Shown: positions 9,840 through 21,577 of the stretch, piece by piece | Numbering within the stretch: position 1 is the first letter of the stretch | Layout: the number at the start of each line of letters is the position of its first letter | Source: Arthrobacter silvisoli | GTDB taxonomy: Bacteria > Actinomycetota > Actinomycetes > Actinomycetales > Micrococcaceae | DNA: 64,000 nt | Direction: 5' to 3' | Assembly (NCBI RefSeq): GCF_003369445.1 | Contig: NZ_QRCU01000036.1 | Coordinates: forward strand, 99,512-163,511 | The notes under the pieces: model-generated | Told to the model about the DNA's origin: nothing | Seen by the model: the letters and a program-made list of their open reading frames with translations, nothing else | The model's database searches: none | Program-made: the position numbers and the translations under genes

Positions 9840-11245
9840 TTGAGCTCCTCCCCGAAACGGCAATCCTGGAACCACAGCGCATCCGCGGTCTTGAGATGCC
9901 GTGGAACAGGGTGATGGGCGGCACCGAAGTGCCGGCCCGCGCCGCCCACGCCCTGGGCCCCTGGCACCCCCAGGAGTTCATGGCCGAATGCGTCGAGACC
10001 GTTCCCGAGGCCGGCGGCATCATGACCTTCGTGTTCCGCCGCTGCGACGGTGCGCCCCTGGCGTTCCGCGCGGGCCAGTACGTAAACGTCGCCTTCCCGG
10101 TGAACGGCGAGGACCAGGAACCGGTGGACCGCAGCTACTCGCTGTCCAGTTCGCCGACGCAGCCGTGGACCTTCAGCATCAGCGTCAAGCGCGACGCCAC
10201 GGGCCTGGTCTCGCCGTGGGTCCACGGAAACGTCCGGCCCGGCACCGTGCTTGAGATGCTCGGACCGGTGGGAGCATTCCACCTGCCCGACGCCGACCGC
10301 CGGGCACGGTACCTCCTGCTTGCTGCCGGCGCCGGCATCACCCCCATCATGTCGATGGTGCGGACCATCCACTCCCTGCCGGGACTGGCAGATGTCGTGG
10401 TGCTCTACCACGGCTCGGACGCCGGAGGCTTCGCCTTCGACCGCGAGTTGGCCCACATCGCTTCCGTGGATTCGCGCTTCAGGGTCTTCTACTCCCTGGG
10501 CGACCGCGGCCGGCCCGAGGACTGGGAAGGGCTCAGCGGAAGGCTGTCGGCGGCCATGCTCAACGAGGTGGCCCCGGATGCCAACGGCCGCCAGGTCTAC
10601 GCCTGCGGCCCCGAGGGTTACCTGAACGGCGCCACCGAGCTCCTCAACGAGGTCGGCGTCGACGACACGTCCATCTACATGGAATTCTTCTCGGGCGACC
10701 GCCAGACGCTCCTTGAGTATCAGGCGGAGCTCGCCCTGGCCGAAAACATTGCAGAAGAGATCGCGGAGGAAATCGCCGAATCCGCCGAGGACTACTTCGA
10801 GGGCCAGCCCGCCGCGTTCGGGCTCTACGAGCCCGGCTACGATGCCGACGGAACGCTGCAGGCCTCGGGGCTGCCGCTGGAACCCGTCGACCCGGACGCA
10901 CCCGCTTCCGAAGCCTCCGACGGCGGTGCGGAGCCTGAGGCCGCCACCCCTGATGCCTCGAGCTTCGACACGGTGGGCACAGGCAGCCTCACCATGTCCT
11001 TCCTCCGCACGGGCATCAACGTCCGGATCGACCCCACCGAGCACATCCTCGAGGTGGCGCAGCGTGCGGGGGTCAGGATCGGCGCAAACTGCAAGGAAGG
11101 CATGTGTGGATCCTGCAAGGTCGTCAAGCTTTCCGGGGAGATCGAGATGAACCACCAGGGCGGTATCCGGGCAAGGGAAATCTCTGCAGGCAAGTTCCTG
11201 CCCTGCTGCTCCACCGCGCAGACGGACCTGGTGATCGACGCCTGA
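9836..11245 (+). CDS. gbcB: Glycine betaine demethylase, ferredoxin reductase component
   Basis: The 469-residue electron-transfer partner of GbcA has an FAD domain (RSYSLSSSP near residue 100), an NAD domain (LLAAGAGITPIMSM; YACGPEGYL) and a C-terminal plant-type 2Fe-2S ferredoxin (GANCKEGMCGSCKVVKLSG plus a later Cys-Cys). The ATG overlaps the gbcA stop. Unusually, about 100 residues separate the NAD and ferredoxin domains. That linker is acidic and low complexity (repeated AEEIAE blocks, later many Pro, Ala and Asp). Known family members are usually around 350-370 residues, so this is long. Confidence 0.88.
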   Translation: MIELLPETAILEPQRIRGLEMPWNRVMGGTEVPARAAHALGPWHPQEFMAECVETVPEAGGIMTFVFRRCDGAPLAFRAGQYVNVAFPVNGEDQEPVDRSYSLSSSPTQPWTFSISVKRDATGLVSPWVHGNVRPGTVLEMLGPVGAFHLPDADRRARYLLLAAGAGITPIMSMVRTIHSLPGLADVVVLYHGSDAGGFAFDRELAHIASVDSRFRVFYSLGDRGRPEDWEGLSGRLSAAMLNEVAPDANGRQVYACGPEGYLNGATELLNEVGVDDTSIYMEFFSGDRQTLLEYQAELALAENIAEEIAEEIAESAEDYFEGQPAAFGLYEPGYDADGTLQASGLPLEPVDPDAPASEASDGGAEPEAATPDASSFDTVGTGSLTMSFLRTGINVRIDPTEHILEVAQRAGVRIGANCKEGMCGSCKVVKLSGEIEMNHQGGIRAREISAGKFLPCCSTAQTDLVIDA

Positions 11246-11331
11246 CCGGCCTGAACGCCGTCGCTTGCTCCACGGCGACATGCGCTGCACGCACCAATTG
11301 AGTCAATTCACTTCACGGAAAGAGCCATTCA

Positions 11332-12546
11332 ATGTCAGGTAACAAAGCCGTTGCTTACAAGGCACCTGGGGTCGTGGAAATCATCGATACCCCGTATCCC
11401 ACGTTTGAACTGCAGGCCGGCCCCGGTGTCAATCCCATCAATGTGGGCCGGAAGGTTCCGCACGGAGTGATCCTGCGGACCGTGAGCACCAACATCTGCG
11501 GCTCGGACCAGCACATGGTTCGCGGCCGCACGACTGCGCCGGCCGGGCTCGTTCTGGGGCACGAGATCACCGGCGAAGTCATCGAGACCGGGCCCGACGT
11601 CGAGTTCATCAAAGTCGGGGACATCGTCTCGGTCCCCTTCAACATCTCCTGCGGGCGCTGCCGGAACTGTAAGGAGGGCAAGACCGGGATCTGCCTGAAC
11701 GTGAACCCGGACCGTCCCGGGTCCGCCTACGGCTATGTCGACATGGGCGGATGGGTAGGCGGGCAGGCGGAATACGTCCTGGTCCCCTACGCGGACTGGA
11801 ACCTGCTGCGGTTCCCCGATCGGGACCAGGCCCTGGAGAAGATCATGGACCTGACCATGCTCTCGGACATCCTCCCGACCGGATTCCACGGGGCCGTCAC
11901 GGCCGGTGTCGGCGTCGGGTCCACCGTCTATGTTGCCGGAGCCGGCCCCGTGGGGCTTGCCGCGGCGGCCAGCGCCCAGCTGCTGGGGGCCGCAGTGGTC
12001 ATCGTGGGAGACCTCAATGAAGATCGCCTGGCCCAGGCCCGGTCCTTTGGTTGCGAAACCGTCAATGTGGCCAACGGGGACCCCGCTGACCAAATCGAAC
12101 AGCTCCTCGGCGTCCGGGAAGTCGACGCTGGTATCGACGCTGTCGGTTTCGAGGCACGCGGCCACGGCCACGGGGCCCAGGAGGCACCGGCCACCGTGCT
12201 CAATTCGCTGATGGATATCACTGCTGCCGGCGGATCCGTGGGTATCCCCGGCCTGTATGTCACCGGAGATCCGGGCGCTGCGGACGAGGCGGCCAAGAAG
12301 GGCAGCCTTTCCCTGTCCTTGGGTACCGGCTGGGCGAAGTCCCTCTCCTTCACGACCGGCCAGTGCCCGGTGATGAAGTACAACCGGCAGCTGATGATGG
12401 CGATCCTGCACGACAGGATCCAGATCTCCAAGGCAGTCAACGCTAAAGCCATTCCGCTCGAGGACGCCCCGCGTGGGTACGCCGAATTCGATGCCGGAGC
12501 CGCCACGAAGTACGTCCTGAACCCGAACGGCTACATCAGCAACTAG
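11332..12546 (+). CDS. fdhA: Formaldehyde dehydrogenase, glutathione-independent type
   Basis: The 404-residue zinc alcohol dehydrogenase family protein closely resembles the Pseudomonas putida glutathione-independent formaldehyde dehydrogenase. It has the catalytic zinc region NICGSDQHMVRGR, the structural zinc lobe CGRCRNCKEGKTGIC, the long insertion after it (GWVGGQAEYVLVPYADWNL), and an NAD motif GAGPVGLAAAASAQLLGA. It would oxidise the formaldehyde released by GbcAB to formate. It sits 86 bases after gbcB and ends in a terminator hairpin. Dismutase activity is known in the family. Confidence 0.93.
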   Translation: MSGNKAVAYKAPGVVEIIDTPYPTFELQAGPGVNPINVGRKVPHGVILRTVSTNICGSDQHMVRGRTTAPAGLVLGHEITGEVIETGPDVEFIKVGDIVSVPFNISCGRCRNCKEGKTGICLNVNPDRPGSAYGYVDMGGWVGGQAEYVLVPYADWNLLRFPDRDQALEKIMDLTMLSDILPTGFHGAVTAGVGVGSTVYVAGAGPVGLAAAASAQLLGAAVVIVGDLNEDRLAQARSFGCETVNVANGDPADQIEQLLGVREVDAGIDAVGFEARGHGHGAQEAPATVLNSLMDITAAGGSVGIPGLYVTGDPGAADEAAKKGSLSLSLGTGWAKSLSFTTGQCPVMKYNRQLMMAILHDRIQISKAVNAKAIPLEDAPRGYAEFDAGAATKYVLNPNGYISN

Positions 12547-12584
12547 TCCGAGGCAACAGCTCCTCCTTTGCAGCCAGGCCATAG

Positions 12585-12641
12585 CGGTCGGTGCACCACC
12601 CCGTGCCATACAGGGTGGCGCACCGGCCGCGTCGTCGTTTT
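12585..12641 (+). terminator. Rho-independent terminator after fdhA
   Basis: A 17-bp imperfect stem (arms 12585-12601 and 12613-12629, core GGTGCACCACCC against GGGTGGCGCACC) with an 11-base loop is followed by TTTT. It closes the gbcAB-fdhA transcript. Confidence 0.75.
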
Positions 12642-12860
12642 GGCGAAGGAATCATCAGCCCCCTCCACAGCCTTGCGAGGGTGTCCGCCGGACACTTCTC
12701 CTCCACGTGAAGGCGGCCACAGGCTCCGCTGTGCCGGCCAAAACCGCCTCGGTGGTCAATTTACCCGCACTCCCTGCTCAACGGCCTCCCACGGGCGCTC
12801 ACGGGCCCGTGGCCGGCGTCCAGGGACAATGCGCCGGATCCCGGGAGCAGATCGTCATAT

Positions 12861-12876
12861 AACGCGTAATGCGCAA
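12861..12876 (-). promoter_or_regulatory. TTGCG-type palindrome upstream of BCCT carrier
   Basis: The minus strand reads TTGCGCATTACGCGTT, an interrupted palindrome (GCG-N5-CGC). It matches TTGCGTATTACACAA found at 32057 and 38142 in 11 of 15 positions. Confidence 0.4.
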
Positions 12877-12972
12877 CAAAATTCGCCATCTGGAAAGGCT
12901 GATTCCCGGGCAGGCCCGTGCGGTGGGGCCAAGAATCCGGAGGAAACAGAGCGGAAAGCTCTTGACAAGCCC

Positions 12973-13005
12973 TGTGAGCTCCGCCACGCTGTTGCATATC
13001 GCGAA
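12973..13005 (+). promoter_or_regulatory. Composite CRP-like and TTGCRTATCGCGA element
   Basis: TGTGAGCTCCGCCACG (12973-12988) fits a CRP/GlxR-like TGTGA-N6-TCAC site with one mismatch. It is followed at once by CTGTTGCATATCGCGAA. The same two parts occur in the same order and spacing upstream of the OpuA importer at 38404-38436. Confidence 0.5.
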
Positions 13006-13269
13006 GTCTGTTGATCCATGCGGAACAGGCCGTATGGCCCGCCCGCCTCGTTCTTCACCATCTCGAATGCAAAAGAGGTCCACCATGCACAGGGCGTTCC
13101 CCCTCAACCAACCCGCCCCGGAGGAAGCTCTGCGACCCAACACGGCCCCGCCGATGATCGCCGGCGAATCGTGAGCACCGACCCCCACGGTGCCCCCCAA
13201 CCTCCCACCCGGCCCGACCGTGGACGGCCACTCCCCACCCTCATCTGAGCACAGGCAAAGGATTCCCCC

Positions 13270-15210
13270 ATGACCTTGAATAGTGAGATAGACCAAGTAG
13301 GCGAGATAGAGCAAGGCCCCGAAGTGAACGAAGCAGCCACGACAGTGCAGAACGAGCACGAGCCGGAACTGGAGCAAAACAGCGACAGCGACAGCGAGCT
13401 CAACCGGCAGATCCTGCAGGAACTGCGCCAGACCCGAACCGAGCAGGCAGTCAGTGCCCGCCGCAACCGGAAGCTCGTCCTGGACAAGTGGACCTTCGGC
13501 ATCACGGGAGTAATCGCCCTCGCCTTCGTTCTGTGGGGATTCCTCGGCAGGGACAGCCTGGCCACGACCTCGCAGAGCGTCCTGGACTGGGTCATGGAAT
13601 ACACCGGCTGGCTCTTCATGGTGCTGGCGTCACTCTTTGTGGTGTTCATTCTCTGGCTGGCTCTGGGGAAGTTCGGCAACATCCCGCTGGGCAAGGACGG
13701 CGAGAAGCCCGAATACCGCACGGTTTCCTGGATCTCCATGATGTTCGCCGCCGGCATGGGCATCGGCCTCATGTTCTACGGCGTGGCTGAACCGCTGTAC
13801 CACTTCATCTCGCCGCCGCCGGGAACGGTGGACGGGCACACTCCCGAGGCGATCCAGACGGCCATGGCCACGTCAATCTTCCACTGGACGCTGCACCCCT
13901 GGGCTATGTATGCGGTGGTGGGCATCGCGATGGCCTACGGCACCTACCGGCTTGGCCGGCGCCAGCTCATTTCCGTGGCGTTTACCTCGATCTTCGGCGT
14001 ACGCGCCGTTGAAGGCCCTGTTGGCAAGTTCATCAACATCCTCGCCATCTTCGCCACACTCTTCGGAACCGCCGCCTCCCTGGGCCTGGGCGCCCTGCAG
14101 ATCGGCAGCGGCATCACCTCCAACGGCTGGGCCGGTGAAATCGGCACCCCGGTCCTGGTGGTGATCGTGGCCATTCTGACCTTCTGCTTCGTGGCGTCGG
14201 CCGTTTCCGGCATCAGCCGCGGAATCCAGTGGCTGTCCAACATCAACATGGTCCTGGCAGTGGTCCTGGCACTTGTGGTGTTCGTGGCCGGTCCCACCCT
14301 GTTCATCCTGAACCTGATCCCCTCGGCCGTCGGCGACTACATCCGCGACCTCGCCACCATGTCGTCGCGCACCGAAGCCGTGGGCGATGAGGCACTGCGC
14401 AAGTGGATGTCCAGCTGGACGATCTTCTACTGGGCCTGGTGGATTTCCTGGACGCCCTTCGTGGGCCTGTTCATCGCCCGGATCAGCCGCGGCCGCACCA
14501 TCCGCCAGTTCGTCACCGGGGTGCTCCTGGTTCCGAGCATCGTGTCCGTGATCTGGTTCGGCATCTTCGGCGGAACCGCCTTCAACATCCAGCAGCTTGC
14601 CGACAAGACAGCCAACCCGTCTGACGGCATCGCAAAGATGGTCGACGGCGTCTCCACCATCAATTTCGACGGCGCACTCTTCGATCTGGTCAAGAACCTC
14701 CAGATGCCCGGCTGGGCCATCTCCGCAGTGATCGTCCTGGCCATGATCCTGGTGGCGATCTTCTTCATCACCGGCGCCGACGCCGCCTCGATTGTCATGG
14801 GCTCGCTCAGCTCCAACGGTGCCGAGGAGCCTCGCCGGGGTGTCGTGATCTTCTGGGGAACCCTCACCGGCGCGGTGGCGGCGGTCATGCTCCTTGCCGG
14901 CGGTGACCAACCGTCCGAAGCCCTCTCCGGTCTTCAAAGGATCACCATTGTGGCGGCCCTGCCGTTCGTCCTGGTGATGTTCCTCCTCTGTTTCGCCCTC
15001 ACCCGGGACCTGCGCCGGGACCCGCTTTCCCTCCGACGCCGGCTGGCGGACTCGGTAGTGGAGCGTGCCATCCGCAGCGGCGTGGACCAGCACGGTGGCG
15101 TCCAGTTCGATCTCGTCACCAAACATCAATGCGATCAGCGCTGCACGGACGACGACCGCTGCGCGGCTTCCCCCACTGACAACCAGGCCCTCACAAGAAA
15201 CCAGGAGTAA
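13270..15210 (+). CDS. BCCT-family betaine/choline/carnitine transporter
   Basis: The 646-residue secondary transporter has about 12 membrane helices, the glycine-rich unwound helix (AAGMGIGLMFYG) and the tryptophan-rich signature FYWAWWISWTPFVGLFIARIS. A long acidic N-terminal tail (about 55 residues, rich in Glu, Asn and Asp) and a hydrophilic C-terminal tail resemble the osmosensing tails of BetP. The start follows AAAGGA. Context in a betaine catabolic run suggests glycine betaine or dimethylglycine as substrate. purU follows after 4 bases, so carrier, purU and dimethylglycine oxidase form one operon. Confidence 0.94.
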   Translation: MTLNSEIDQVGEIEQGPEVNEAATTVQNEHEPELEQNSDSDSELNRQILQELRQTRTEQAVSARRNRKLVLDKWTFGITGVIALAFVLWGFLGRDSLATTSQSVLDWVMEYTGWLFMVLASLFVVFILWLALGKFGNIPLGKDGEKPEYRTVSWISMMFAAGMGIGLMFYGVAEPLYHFISPPPGTVDGHTPEAIQTAMATSIFHWTLHPWAMYAVVGIAMAYGTYRLGRRQLISVAFTSIFGVRAVEGPVGKFINILAIFATLFGTAASLGLGALQIGSGITSNGWAGEIGTPVLVVIVAILTFCFVASAVSGISRGIQWLSNINMVLAVVLALVVFVAGPTLFILNLIPSAVGDYIRDLATMSSRTEAVGDEALRKWMSSWTIFYWAWWISWTPFVGLFIARISRGRTIRQFVTGVLLVPSIVSVIWFGIFGGTAFNIQQLADKTANPSDGIAKMVDGVSTINFDGALFDLVKNLQMPGWAISAVIVLAMILVAIFFITGADAASIVMGSLSSNGAEEPRRGVVIFWGTLTGAVAAVMLLAGGDQPSEALSGLQRITIVAALPFVLVMFLLCFALTRDLRRDPLSLRRRLADSVVERAIRSGVDQHGGVQFDLVTKHQCDQRCTDDDRCAASPTDNQALTRNQE

Positions 15211-15214
15211 AACC

Positions 15215-16138
15215 ATGACCACAGTCCTCGAAGGCCGCCCCACCGGGGGCGCAACAGCCGAAGCCGTCGCGACGGCCGGGACCACCAGCACCGTTCAGTA
15301 CGTCCTGACGCTCGCCTGCCCTGAACGCCCCGGGATCGTCCGCGCCATCACCGGCTTCCTGGCCGACCGCGGCTTCGACATCGTGGAGCACCAGCAGTTC
15401 GACGACCACATCAGCGGCAAGCTCTACCTGCGCACGGCCTTCACCCCCGGAGACAGCGACGTCTCCGCGGAAAGCCTCAGCGCCGAGTTCGCCGCCGTCG
15501 CCGAAGAGTTCGAGATGGAGTTCGCCATCCACGACGGCCGCCCCCAGCGCCTGCTGGTGATGGTCTCGAAGTTCGGCCACTGCCTCAACGACCTCATCTT
15601 CCGGTGGCGTGCAGGCAGCCTCGGGGCGGAGATCGCCGTCGTGGTTTCCAACCACGAAGACCTCCGCCCGATGGCGGAAGCCGCAGGCCTGCCGTTCATC
15701 CACGTCCCGATTACCGCGGACACCAAGCCCCAGGCCGAGGCACGCCTGCTGGAACTGGTCGAGGAATACCAGGCCGATCTGGTGGTCCTGGCCCGTTACA
15801 TGCAGGTGCTCTCGGACGAGCTCACCACCAAGCTCCGCGGCCGCGCCATCAACATCCACCATTCCTTCCTGCCCGGGTTCAAGGGCGCCAAGCCCTACCA
15901 CCAGGCCTACGACCGGGGCGTGAAGCTCATCGGAGCCACCGCCCACTACGTCACCGCAGACCTGGACGAGGGCCCGATCATCGAGCAGGAAGTGTTCCGG
16001 GTGGACCACAGCCTGGATCCGAACGCCCTGGTCACCGTCGGCAGGGACGCCGAATCCCAGGCACTGTCCCGGGCAGTGAAGTGGCACTGCCAGCACCGGG
16101 TGCTGCTCAACAACACCCGCACCGTCGTCTTCCGCTAA
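15215..16138 (+). CDS. purU: Formyltetrahydrofolate deformylase
   Basis: The 307-residue enzyme hydrolyses 10-formyl-tetrahydrofolate to formate and free folate. It has an N-terminal ACT domain (LTLACPERPGIVRAITGFLA, about residues 30-50) and a formyltransferase-fold domain. The catalytic region is INIHHSFLPGFKGAKPYH, and an aspartate lies in TADLDEGPIIEQE. I take the ATG after CCAGGAG, which leaves about 30 residues before the ACT core. In Arthrobacter it is known next to dimethylglycine and sarcosine genes, where it relieves the one-carbon folate load from methyl oxidation. Confidence 0.95.
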   Translation: MTTVLEGRPTGGATAEAVATAGTTSTVQYVLTLACPERPGIVRAITGFLADRGFDIVEHQQFDDHISGKLYLRTAFTPGDSDVSAESLSAEFAAVAEEFEMEFAIHDGRPQRLLVMVSKFGHCLNDLIFRWRAGSLGAEIAVVVSNHEDLRPMAEAAGLPFIHVPITADTKPQAEARLLELVEEYQADLVVLARYMQVLSDELTTKLRGRAINIHHSFLPGFKGAKPYHQAYDRGVKLIGATAHYVTADLDEGPIIEQEVFRVDHSLDPNALVTVGRDAESQALSRAVKWHCQHRVLLNNTRTVVFR

Positions 16139-18679
<2,541 letters not shown>

Positions 18680-18693
18680 TTATTCCCGCTCAG

Positions 18694-18743
18694 AGGGGTA
18701 CAGACAGGACCTCCCTCGGTCCCGTCTGTACCCCTAGGCTTTT
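18694..18743 (+). terminator. Terminator after dimethylglycine oxidase
   Basis: Arms AGGGGTACAGAC and GTCTGTACCCCT flank an 18-base loop with a further GGAC/GTCC pair, and TTTT follows. The 3' arm runs straight into the TAGGCT box and start codon of the next gene. Confidence 0.85.
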
Positions 18744-18747
18744 AAAC

Positions 18748-19788
18748 ATGATTACTGCCAAGGCCTACGCTGCTCCATCCGCTACGGAACCCCTTGTCCC
18801 CACCACCATTGAACGCCGTGCGCTCGGCCCGCACGATGTCCTGATCGACATCAAGTTCGCCGGTATCTGCCACTCCGACATCCACACCGTCCGCGGCGAC
18901 TGGGGCTCCGTCCCCTACCCGCTCACGCCCGGCCACGAAATTGCCGGCATCGTTACCGAGGTCGGCAGCGACGTGACCCGCTACCAGGCCGGCGACCGGG
19001 TGGGTGTCGGCTGCATGGTCAACTCCTGCCGCGAGTGTGAGCAGTGCCTCGCCGGCCAGGAGCAGGACTGCCTGAACGGCAACGTGGGCACCTACGCCGC
19101 CACCGACCGCGACGGCACCATCACCCAGGGCGGCTACTCCAGCCATGTGGTGGTTGACGAAGCCTTCGCCGTCCGGATCCCCGAAGGCCTGGACCTCAAC
19201 GTCGCCGCTCCCCTGCTCTGCGCCGGCATCACCACCTACTCGCCGCTGCGTCGCTGGGGCGCCGGACCGGGCAAGAAGGTCGCCGTGATCGGCCTCGGCG
19301 GCCTCGGCCACATGGCCGTGAAGCTGGCCCACGCCATGGGCGCCGAGGTCACCGTGCTGTCCCAATCGCTCAAGAAGCAGGAAGACGGCCTCCGCCTGGG
19401 CGCCGACCACTACTACGCCACGAGCGATTCCTCCACGTTCGAGGACCTGGCCGGCACGTTCGACCTCATCATCAATACGGTCAGCGCCGTCATCTCCTTG
19501 GACGACTACCTGCGCCTGGTCAAGCCGCATGGTGCCTTGGTGTGCGTGGGCGCGCCGGGCGAGCCGTTGGACCTGCGTATCTTCAGCCTGATCGGCGGCG
19601 GCAAGTCCCTGGCCGGCTCGAACATCGGCGGCATCGCCGAGACCCAGGAGATGCTGGACTTCTGTGCCGAACACGGCATCGGCGCCGAGATCGAGGTCAT
19701 CCCGGCAGAGAAGATCAACGAAGCCTACGAACGCGTCCTCGCCTCGGATGTCCGCTACCGCTTCGTGATCGACACCGCCACGCTGTAG
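18748..19788 (+). CDS. NAD(P)-dependent zinc alcohol dehydrogenase (YahK/cinnamyl-type)
   Basis: The 346-residue protein is a medium-chain zinc dehydrogenase of the cinnamyl alcohol/aldehyde reductase group. It has the catalytic zinc site [15 protein letters not shown] and GHEIAG, a four-cysteine lobe ([15 protein letters not shown]), and the cofactor motif [18 protein letters not shown]. The substrate is unknown; aldehyde reduction is usual in this branch. There is no Shine-Dalgarno. TAGGCT sits seven bases before the ATG, which suggests a leaderless mRNA starting inside the preceding terminator's tail. It is not obviously part of the betaine pathway. Confidence 0.9.
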   Translation: MITAKAYAAPSATEPLVPTTIERRALGPHDVLIDIKFAGICHSDIHTVRGDWGSVPYPLTPGHEIAGIVTEVGSDVTRYQAGDRVGVGCMVNSCRECEQCLAGQEQDCLNGNVGTYAATDRDGTITQGGYSSHVVVDEAFAVRIPEGLDLNVAAPLLCAGITTYSPLRRWGAGPGKKVAVIGLGGLGHMAVKLAHAMGAEVTVLSQSLKKQEDGLRLGADHYYATSDSSTFEDLAGTFDLIINTVSAVISLDDYLRLVKPHGALVCVGAPGEPLDLRIFSLIGGGKSLAGSNIGGIAETQEMLDFCAEHGIGAEIEVIPAEKINEAYERVLASDVRYRFVIDTATL

Positions 19789-19828
19789 GGCTCCGGCCGG
19801 TTCCGGCCCCCGACGGTTCCGCCCGCGC

Positions 19829-19873
19829 AAACGTTGGTGGCCCCCTGAAATTTCAGGGGGCCACCCCACGTTT
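19829..19873. repeat. Intergenic palindromic repeat, copy 1
   Basis: The element starts AAACGTTGGT and ends ACCCCACGTTT around a perfect 30-bp palindrome (19836-19865, arm GGTGGCCCCCTGAAA). A second member with the same outer AAACGT...ACGTTT ends and GAAATTT centre is at 63299-63341. Here it lies between two convergent genes, where it may also act as a two-way terminator. Confidence 0.75.
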
Positions 19874-19990
19874 GAGGGGGCGGTTGTGATTGCGCGGTGC
19901 CACGGCGGTCAACGCACCTTCCTGACCTCTTTTGAGTGTCCGACGACGGCGACGCGCGGCAATCTGCCGCATGTCGCCGTCGTGCTTGGG

Positions 19991-20683
19991 TCAAAGGAGG
20001 TCAGGAGCGGCGGCCGTGCGCGCCGGCACGTGGCCGATCAACGCCAGGGTCGTGCCGAGCTGCGAGAACCCCATCTTCTGGAAAAAGCCGAGCTGCTCCG
20101 GTGCCGTCGCAACGATCCCGAGGCACGTTCCCGCGGAAAAGCTGCCCATCAAGACACGGTTGACGAATCCTTCCAGCTCCTGCGGAGTCACGGAGGAATC
20201 GGCGGCAAGGCCGGAAACATACCGGAATCCGGCGGGCGAGTCCTTCCACGGCTTCAGGGCCCGCATTGCGGCCAACTCACTGAACTGAAGCGGGACGAGA
20301 ATGATCAGCAGAAAAGCCAGCACCCCAAGCACCGCCAGGAGGATCAAGCCGCCATACGCCGGGAAGTGTTCCGACATCAAGGTGACGCCAAACACCAGGA
20401 CAGCCGCGCCGATCAGGCTCAGGACCGTTGCCAGCACGAGGCCCCGAACCAGCTGCTTGGTGCTTTCTTCCTTTGACTGCACACCGATCACCATTCGTCG
20501 GGAAGCATCGGTCCACAGGAAGGCCGGTACCACGGCAAGGACCGGCAACAGAAGAGCGCAAAGGACGCGTCGAAGCAAGGGGCGGCCTGTACTTCCACCC
20601 GGGTAAGCCCCTGCCAGCAGCCAGGCCAGCCGCGGGAGGTCCCTGAATCCGGCTTTCTGCACTCCCCCATTAACCATCCCCAT
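19991..20683 (-). CDS. Hypothetical membrane protein
   Basis: The 230-residue frame (ATG after AAAGG) has three clear hydrophobic stretches: VLCALLLPVLAVVPAFLW, GLVLATVLSLIGAAVLVFG and GGLILLAVLGVLAFLLIILV. A soluble C-terminal half of about 100 residues follows (LQFSELAAMRALKPWKDSP onward). I do not recognise the family. It begins one base after the stop of the upstream LysR gene on the same strand, so the two may be cotranscribed. Codon use is like its neighbours, which supports a real gene. Confidence 0.6.
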   Translation of the reverse strand: MGMVNGGVQKAGFRDLPRLAWLLAGAYPGGSTGRPLLRRVLCALLLPVLAVVPAFLWTDASRRMVIGVQSKEESTKQLVRGLVLATVLSLIGAAVLVFGVTLMSEHFPAYGGLILLAVLGVLAFLLIILVPLQFSELAAMRALKPWKDSPAGFRYVSGLAADSSVTPQELEGFVNRVLMGSFSAGTCLGIVATAPEQLGFFQKMGFSQLGTTLALIGHVPARTAAAPDLL

Positions 20684-20684
20684 G

Positions 20685-21566
20685 CTACCTTTCGCCGTTC
20701 CCACCTGAACTGTACAGCTCCTCCAGCAGCCCGATCAGCTCCCTGCCGACGGCCGGCAGTTCGCCTTTCACCCACGCGGCGTGCACCGGCACCGGCGGGG
20801 CGTCCCGCACAGGCCGGTACACGAGACCGCGGCGCCGGTATTGGTGCGCCGTGGCCTCGGCTGTGACCCCGCGGGCCTTGCCGCTGCTGATGAGCGTCAG
20901 CCAGTCGTCCACGCTGTGGATCTCGAACGTCTTCGCCGGCCGGGATTCCGCCGGCCAGAGGTCCAGCGTGGTGCTCCCGGTCCGCACGTCCACGGCCAGG
21001 GGCTTGTCTGCGATCCGGGCCAGGCTCACGTTTCGGCGTCCGGCGAGCGGATCGTCGGCGGCCATCGCGCAGTAGCGTTTTTCCGCGCCGATCCGGCGCA
21101 GCTCCAGCTTCCGTGCCGCAGAACCGGCGGCCGGCACACGCCGGAGGATCGCGACGTCGCACGCCCCCTCAAGCAGCCCCGCCGTCGGGCTGTTCTCCAT
21201 GACCAGCTCAAGCTCGGTGTCCGGACGCGCCGCCGCCCAGCGCCGCTGCAGCTCCGGCGTATGGCGGCCCAAGGCCGACCATGCGTAGCCGAGCCGCAGC
21301 CGCCCGCCTCCCTGCACCGCCCGTTCGAGCCCGACGACGGCGGAAAGCACCCGCCGCGCGTGCGCCAGGGCCTGCTCCCCCGCCTCGGTCAGGGAGGCGC
21401 TGCGGGTGGTGCGGTGGATGAGCCGGACGCCGAGGTGTTCCTCGAGGGCCGCGACGTTCCGGGACACCGCGGTCTGCGAAATCCCCAGGCTGATCCCGGC
21501 ATCGGTGAACGTGCCTTCGTCCACCACAGCCACGAAGCACCTCAGCTGCCGGAATTCGATGTCCAT
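20685..21566 (-). CDS. LysR-family regulator divergent from EamA transporter
   Basis: The 293-residue protein starts MDIEFRQLRCFVAVVDEGTF with the LysR helix-turn-helix (GISQTAVSRNVAALEEHLG) and the effector domain (LRLGYAWSALGRHTPELQ). TAGAAT lies six bases before the ATG and no Shine-Dalgarno is visible, so the mRNA is probably leaderless. It is divergent from a drug/metabolite exporter, a common arrangement in which the LysR protein controls the exporter. The ligand is unknown. Confidence 0.92.
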   Translation of the reverse strand: MDIEFRQLRCFVAVVDEGTFTDAGISLGISQTAVSRNVAALEEHLGVRLIHRTTRSASLTEAGEQALAHARRVLSAVVGLERAVQGGGRLRLGYAWSALGRHTPELQRRWAAARPDTELELVMENSPTAGLLEGACDVAILRRVPAAGSAARKLELRRIGAEKRYCAMAADDPLAGRRNVSLARIADKPLAVDVRTGSTTLDLWPAESRPAKTFEIHSVDDWLTLISSGKARGVTAEATAHQYRRRGLVYRPVRDAPPVPVHAAWVKGELPAVGRELIGLLEELYSSGGNGER

Positions 21567-21577
21567 GAAGCGATTCT

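Larger units (their letters stand above)
12642..13269. other. Long regulatory leader upstream of the BCCT carrier
   Basis: These 628 bases contain no gene I can defend. They hold a TTGCG-type palindrome (12861-12876) and a composite site (12973-13005). Two tiny frames also occur: 13085-13174 (29 codons, AGAGGT before the ATG) and 13171-13248 (25 codons, GTG overlapping the previous stop). They might be leader peptides or chance. Confidence 0.5.

Noticed and set aside
12962..12967. TTGACA as a -35 box for the BCCT carrier
   Set aside because: No -10-like hexamer lies 16-18 bases downstream (CACGCT). The same holds for the TTGACA at 38392-38397 before the OpuA importer.
12568..13014. 148-codon plus-strand frame in the BCCT leader
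   Set aside because: It runs through the fdhA terminator and is rich in Arg, Pro and Gly without structure. Only its last residues resemble the 38.4 kb region, and this is better explained as a shared site.
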